From assembly GCF_042664795.1 (NCBI RefSeq), contig NZ_JBHTBN010000001.1:186001-250000 (forward strand): a stretch of 64,000 nt of DNA, in the 5' to 3' direction. A model generated the notes under the pieces. It was not told where the DNA came from. It saw nothing but the letters and a program-made list of their open reading frames with translations, and ran no database searches. This DNA comes from Jejudonia soesokkakensis. Its GTDB lineage: Bacteria; Bacteroidota; Bacteroidia; Flavobacteriales; Flavobacteriaceae. How positions within the stretch are numbered: position 1 is the first letter of the stretch; each line of letters starts with the position of its first letter. Made by a program: the position numbers and the translations under genes. This document shows, piece by piece, positions 59,972 through 64,000 of this stretch.

Positions 59972-61345
59972 TTATTCCTTTAATGTGTTTCGAACTTCTC
60001 TATTTAAATAGTAGCCAGTCACGATGGTAGAAAGCACATCTGCAATAGGGAAAGCGATCCAAACCCCCCAAACCCCATAGAATTTTGGGAGAATTAAAAT
60101 CAGCGGAATTAAAAAGAATCCCTGTTTTGTAAGACTTAATAATAACGCTGGCCATGCTTTTCCAATGGCTTGAAAATAGGAAGAGCCAATTAACTGTATT
60201 GCAATTACGGGTGTTGCGGCAAATACCCATCGAAGTGCAGCCGGTGTTCTTTTTAACAATTCGGCATTGTTCGCCATCGTTTCTGAATCTTGTCCTGCTT
60301 TATTACTAATAAATATTTCAACCAGATTGGGTGCAAAGATCATAATGATGGCAAAAATAAGCAGTGCCAATCCGCCAGAATATAAAATAGATTTGTTGAT
60401 GGATTCTCGTACCCGCTGAAATTGATCTGCTCCATAATTATAGCCGGCAATAGGCAGAAATCCTTGATTTACCCCAATAACAGGGAACAATGCAAACATG
60501 AGGGACCGACTTATAATTCCGTAGGAAGCCACATCGATGGCATCACCTGTGCTAATGAGTACATTGTTCACCAGCACAGTAAACACACTAATAACCCCTT
60601 GCCTGGCGAGTGTCACAGAGCTTAATGCACTGATTTCTGAGACTATTTTTTTCTGAAGTTTTAGGCATTCAACCGTAATTCTTAATTCACTTTTAACAAA
60701 AAAGAACCAGACAATAAAGGCGAAACAGATAAAATAACTAATAAAGGTGGCCCAGGCAGCACCATGCATTCCGAAGTCAAACACATTGATCAATAGATAA
60801 TCCATGAATATGTTTCCTATGGCAGGAAGCATCATAGCATACATGGCAAATTTGGGTTTTCCTTCGGCACGAATCACGTTATTTCCCATCATACACATCG
60901 CGAGCATGACGATACCGTACATCACAATACGATAATAGATAAGCGCGAGGTCTTTAAAACTCTCGTCGGCTCCAAATAATTCGATTAAATAATCCTGAAA
61001 GACAAGCCCTAAAACAGCAAGGAGACCTGAGGTTAAAAAGGTAAGCGTGACCTGATTTCCGAAAACCTTTAATGCCTTGTCATGATTGCCAGATCCTAAG
61101 GCACGGGATAAGACGGAGCTTCCGCCAATTCCTACTGCCAATCCAATGGCACCAATAAAAAATGTTACGGGAATCACTACAGTAATCGCAGAAATCGCCA
61201 ACGGACCAATCCATCTACCTACAAAAATGGTGTCCACAATCATGTTTAGCGACATGACGAGAATCCCAATGGAGGCAGGAACTGCCTGCTTTACGAGCAA
61301 GCTGCTGATTGAGGCGGTTCCTAAAGTGTTGGATTTTTTATTCAT
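59972..61345 (-). CDS. MATE family efflux transporter
   Basis: 457-residue inner-membrane transporter with twelve predicted helices. N-terminal SIGILVMSLNMIVDTIFVGRWIG, the middle VTLARQGVISVFTVLVNNVL, and GVNQGFLPIAGYNYGADQFQRV are typical of the Bacteroidota NorM/MepA-like branch. Substrate not known. It lies 20 bp before the T9SS cargo gene and 23 bp after hemH, so the three may share a transcript. Confidence 0.9.
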   Translation of the reverse strand: MNKKSNTLGTASISSLLVKQAVPASIGILVMSLNMIVDTIFVGRWIGPLAISAITVVIPVTFFIGAIGLAVGIGGSSVLSRALGSGNHDKALKVFGNQVTLTFLTSGLLAVLGLVFQDYLIELFGADESFKDLALIYYRIVMYGIVMLAMCMMGNNVIRAEGKPKFAMYAMMLPAIGNIFMDYLLINVFDFGMHGAAWATFISYFICFAFIVWFFFVKSELRITVECLKLQKKIVSEISALSSVTLARQGVISVFTVLVNNVLISTGDAIDVASYGIISRSLMFALFPVIGVNQGFLPIAGYNYGADQFQRVRESINKSILYSGGLALLIFAIIMIFAPNLVEIFISNKAGQDSETMANNAELLKRTPAALRWVFAATPVIAIQLIGSSYFQAIGKAWPALLLSLTKQGFFLIPLILILPKFYGVWGVWIAFPIADVLSTIVTGYYLNREVRNTLKE

Positions 61346-61368
61346 ATGGCTGTTGGTAAGTTAAGTAC

Positions 61369-62415
61369 CTATGCCAATGCAGGTTCGGTCGTAACAATTC
61401 GCCAGCTATCGATCCAACCCGCTATTATTTTGGCGAAATCGTCACGGTCGTTTAAACATGGAATGACGGTAAATTCTTTTCCGCCTACTTCGTGAAAAAT
61501 TTCTTCTCCTTCCATGGCAATTTCTTCAAGTGTTTCGAGACAATCACTCACAAAAGCAGGGGTGACGATCACCATTTTTTTAATTCCGGCTTTGCCCATG
61601 CGCTCAATCGTTCTGTCAGTATACGGTTGTAGCCACGGATCAAAACCAAGTCTGGACTGAAAAGTGGTAGAGTAAGTTCCGTTTTTGAGTCCGAGATTTT
61701 TAGCAACGTTCACGGTAGTGATTTCGCATTGGTGACGATAGCAAAATTCATGTTGTGGTGAGCCCATTTTAAAGCAACACTTGCCGTTCATTTTGCAATT
61801 TCCGTTGGTGATATCACTTTTACGGATGTGTCTTTCGGGCACGCCGTGGTAACTAAATAGAATATGTTCGTAATCAAGACCTTTTAGTTTTTCACCAATA
61901 CTTTTTGAAAGCACTTCGATATATTCGGGCTTATGATAAAAAGCAGGTGTTCGTGTGATGGTTAACTGCGGAAAGAATTCGGTAACCAGTTCATCTACTT
62001 TTACATCGATAGTCTCGGTCGTTGCCATTGCAAATTGCGGGTACAATGGAATGGTTTTTACTTCGGTCACACCCTGATCTACCAATTCCTGAAGCCCTTT
62101 TTTAAGGGTCATACTGCCGTAACGCATTGCTAAAGCTACAGGTACCTGTACTTTTTGCTGCACTTTTTCTTTTAACCTTTCAGAAAGAACTATCAATGGA
62201 GATCCTTCATCCCACCAGATCTTTGCATACGCTTTAGCCGATTGTTTGGGACGAGTATTTAAAATAATACCACGTACCAATAAAATGCGCGCCCACCGAG
62301 GTACGTCAATAACCCGTGGGTCCATTAAAAACTCGTCAAGATATTTTTTAACATCTTTAGGGTCGGTGCTGTCTGGCGAACCAAGATTTACAAGAAGTAC
62401 TCCTTTTTTGCTCAA
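61369..62415 (-). CDS. hemH: ferrochelatase
   Basis: Inserts Fe(II) into protoporphyrin IX, last step of haem synthesis. The 348 residues show VLLVNLGSPDSTDPKDV, the porphyrin/iron site HGVPERHIRK, CYRHQCEIT, TTFQSRLGFDPWLQP, and the catalytic Glu in DCLETLEEIAMEG. An internal Cys cluster (Cys207, Cys213, Cys214, Cys225, Cys230) precedes the C-terminal half. It sits between AraC (divergently followed by hemA) and MATE, all minus. Confidence 0.95.
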   Translation of the reverse strand: MSKKGVLLVNLGSPDSTDPKDVKKYLDEFLMDPRVIDVPRWARILLVRGIILNTRPKQSAKAYAKIWWDEGSPLIVLSERLKEKVQQKVQVPVALAMRYGSMTLKKGLQELVDQGVTEVKTIPLYPQFAMATTETIDVKVDELVTEFFPQLTITRTPAFYHKPEYIEVLSKSIGEKLKGLDYEHILFSYHGVPERHIRKSDITNGNCKMNGKCCFKMGSPQHEFCYRHQCEITTVNVAKNLGLKNGTYSTTFQSRLGFDPWLQPYTDRTIERMGKAGIKKMVIVTPAFVSDCLETLEEIAMEGEEIFHEVGGKEFTVIPCLNDRDDFAKIIAGWIDSWRIVTTEPALA

Positions 62416-62521
62416 TTTTATAACTTAGAATAGTGAAGCACAAAAATACCGCTAAATTCTGGAGTGCAAAAAGGAGTCGTATAGATTAACGTAATAATAA
62501 GATAAGAAAGATTTTGTCTAG

Positions 62522-63427
62522 TTAAGAATTTAGCCCCATGACAAATTTCTTAGGAGTTGTGCCAAATTTCTTTTTAAATGCCGCGATAAAATGACTGGAA
62601 GTACTGTACCCTACCTTTAATCCAACTTCATTGACATTATGAGCTCCTGTAGCAAGGAGTTGGCGCGCGACCTCCATTTTATAATCAAAAAGAAAGCTAA
62701 AAACCGAATCGCCATAGATTTGCTTGAAACCCTCCTTTAATTTATTAAGCGGAAGCTGAATTTCGTCTGCTAGCTCTTGTAATGTAGGTGGTTCGACCAT
62801 TCGATGTATGATAATTTCCTTTGCTTTTTTTATTTTAAATACATTGCTCTCATCTACCAGAAAAGGACACTGGGTCACATCCACATCTTCTTCCCGATTA
62901 AAATAAAGACTTAATAATTCGTAGGCCTTCCCTTTAAAATAAAGGTTTTTAATGGTAGGATGCAGATTATAATTTATGAGTTGATTGAGCACAATGGCCA
63001 TGGAGGGAGAAATGTGTGCATCTTTATAATACTTTCGGTCCTTATTTTCATCACTTAAGAAGGTGATATAGTTGGCTTCGGAAGAGAATAGGGTATGAAA
63101 TTTTTTAATAGGTAATAATACCGAAAGCACCCATGAATGAGGCTGTACTGAAACTTCTATAGGCAGATCTCGCTGCGGATTGTACAACAAAAGCGAGGTG
63201 TCTTCTAGAATAGGTAATCTGTAATTTCCATTATTAAAACTGAAAGACCCTCCTCCCTTGATACAAAAATGAAATTGAATATAATCTGAAGAAACCTCTC
63301 TTTTAAACAGCTGATTTTCATTAGTTTCATTCTGAAATTTCAGAATATAAAAACCATCTTCAAGAGTGGTTTCATTATAAATACCTTGAGCGATACTTTT
63401 TGAATTATTATTTTTAGAGGTATTCAT
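62522..63427 (-). CDS. AraC family transcriptional regulator
   Basis: 301 residues: an N-terminal cupin-like effector domain (FHFCIKGGGSFSFNNGNYRL) and a C-terminal AraC DNA-binding domain (about 205-301) with two helix-turn-helix units: TLQELADEIQLPLNKLKEGF and NEVGLKVGYSTSSHFIAAF, the latter the AraC signature ending KKFGTTPKKF. Divergent from hemA and next to hemH, so it is a candidate regulator of haem synthesis; the ligand is unknown. Similar regulators are often found beside hemA in Flavobacteriaceae. Confidence 0.9.
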   Translation of the reverse strand: MNTSKNNNSKSIAQGIYNETTLEDGFYILKFQNETNENQLFKREVSSDYIQFHFCIKGGGSFSFNNGNYRLPILEDTSLLLYNPQRDLPIEVSVQPHSWVLSVLLPIKKFHTLFSSEANYITFLSDENKDRKYYKDAHISPSMAIVLNQLINYNLHPTIKNLYFKGKAYELLSLYFNREEDVDVTQCPFLVDESNVFKIKKAKEIIIHRMVEPPTLQELADEIQLPLNKLKEGFKQIYGDSVFSFLFDYKMEVARQLLATGAHNVNEVGLKVGYSTSSHFIAAFKKKFGTTPKKFVMGLNS

Positions 63428-63584
63428 TATTTATTTAGAATGATTACAAATAAGCCGTGTAATTTTGCTTTGTAAAGGTACAATTTTAAAGACAAACTTG
63501 TGTAATTTGTTTAATTTCGAAATATAACATCATGTGCCGACATAAATCATACGGCTAGCGTTATTTTTTAATATATGGTTCTTA

Positions 63585-63618
63585 TACTTTTGCAGCAAAA
63601 GATACCGAACGGTTCGGT
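63585..63618 (+). promoter_or_regulatory. hemA promoter -7 box and adjacent palindrome
   Basis: TACTTTTG (63585-63592) matches TAnnTTTG. Eleven bases later ACCGAAC-G-GTTCGGT (63604-63618) forms a perfect inverted repeat with 7-bp arms, lying in the short leader, 5 bp before the ATG. It may be a TetR-type operator or a leader hairpin. Confidence 0.55.
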
Positions 63619-63623
63619 GATGT

Positions 63624-64000
63624 ATGAAAAGTAACGGTAAAAGTATTTCTATTTCTAGTCAAGATATAATTTCGGAGGCTCATTTTTATGCGATCGGTCT
63701 TAATTATAAAAAGGCAGATGCAACGATTCGTGGTCATTTTAGTATTACGGAAGAGACTCAGCTTTCAATATTAAAAGCTGCCAAAGAAGATGGAATTGAC
63801 TCCTTAACCGTTATTTCTACCTGTAACAGAACCGAGTTATATGGTTTTGCAGCCAGCTCTAAAGATTTGATCAAGATTCTTTGTGAACACACTCACGGAA
63901 CGATGGAGGAGTTTGAAAAAGTAGCCTACATTCATAAAAATGAAGCTGCTATTTCTCATTTATTTAAAGTGGGAACTGGTCTCGACAGTCAGATATTAGG
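63624..64000 (+). CDS. hemA: glutamyl-tRNA reductase, N-terminal part (cut by window end)
   Basis: First enzyme of haem synthesis by the C5 route: reduces glutamyl-tRNA to glutamate-1-semialdehyde. About 125 codons are visible from ATG at 63624; the rest is outside the window. HFYAIGLNYKKADATIRGHFS is the typical start, and the catalytic Cys lies in VISTCNRTELYG (about 65-76). FKVGTGLDSQILG ends the visible part. The reading frame is open to 64000. The initial extension of about 15 residues before EAHFYAIG is not in all homologues. Confidence 0.93.
   Translation, partial: MKSNGKSISISSQDIISEAHFYAIGLNYKKADATIRGHFSITEETQLSILKAAKEDGIDSLTVISTCNRTELYGFAASSKDLIKILCEHTHGTMEEFEKVAYIHKNEAAISHLFKVGTGLDSQIL

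Overview
The window looks like an ordinary chromosomal segment of a marine-type Flavobacteriaceae (Bacteroidota) genome. The evidence is low GC, repeated promoter -7 boxes of the Bacteroidota type (TAnnTTTG), weak Shine-Dalgarno sequences, a T9SS type A sorting domain, an OmpA protein with thrombospondin type 3 repeats, a BNR/Asp-box secreted protein, lipoproteins, and the flavobacterial gene order purN / acpP-fabF-rnc-(IPExxxVDY)-pyk. I cannot name the genus. I see no prophage, transposase, CRISPR array or rRNA operon.

Layout. 0-4.4 kb: a minus-strand run of GNAT, MATE, two unlisted single-TM microproteins, QueD and LpxH, then a universal stress protein and tRNA-Ala(GGC). 4.4-14 kb: the two halves of an AddAB-like helicase-nuclease, separated by kbl and an OmpA/TSP3 gene. 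14.1-15.7 kb: Mn-type superoxide dismutase, then about 930 bases without a recognised gene that hold a 129-bp tandem repeat and two copies of a short promoter-to-terminator unit that looks like a small RNA. 15.7-24.9 kb: a long PurF-type protein, a PfkB kinase, RNase HI, DUF2200, PurN, and divergently acpP-fabF-rnc-pyk. 25-36.6 kb: SH3 lipoprotein, DinB, an NAD(P)-binding protein, a CYTH protein, a YCII-like lipoprotein, and the pair PbpC / alpha-2-macroglobulin. 36.9-39.5 kb: FeoA, FeoB (TTG start) and a Cys-rich FeoB-associated microprotein. 39.5-42.5 kb: a gluzincin-type metalloprotease and a small secreted protein. 42.6-48 kb: a six-gene metal operon (DtxR/MntR regulator, outer-membrane barrel, binding protein, ATPase, two permeases). 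48-53.5 kb: a lipoprotein, a DnaJ/TerB protein, bacilliredoxin, PlsC, an HD protein, a radical SAM protein and a crotonase. 53.6-64 kb: an NtrY-like kinase, then a region with haem genes (HemJ-like, HemH, an AraC regulator and the start of hemA) interrupted by a BNR protein, a T9SS cargo protein and a MATE transporter.

How parts work together. FeoAB and the DtxR-controlled ABC operon are two metal-uptake systems about 3 kb apart. HemJ, HemH and HemA belong to one pathway, with an AraC regulator divergent from hemA. The A2M/PbpC pair is the known periplasmic defence and repair couple.

The points I would look at first are: the winged-helix tails on both metal ABC permeases, which recall the chlamydial YtgC-YtgR fusion; the palindrome over the dtxR promoter; the duplicated small-RNA-like unit after purF; and an intrinsic-terminator-like hairpin embedded in the first codons of rnc. 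All identifications are by eye from motifs; no search was run.
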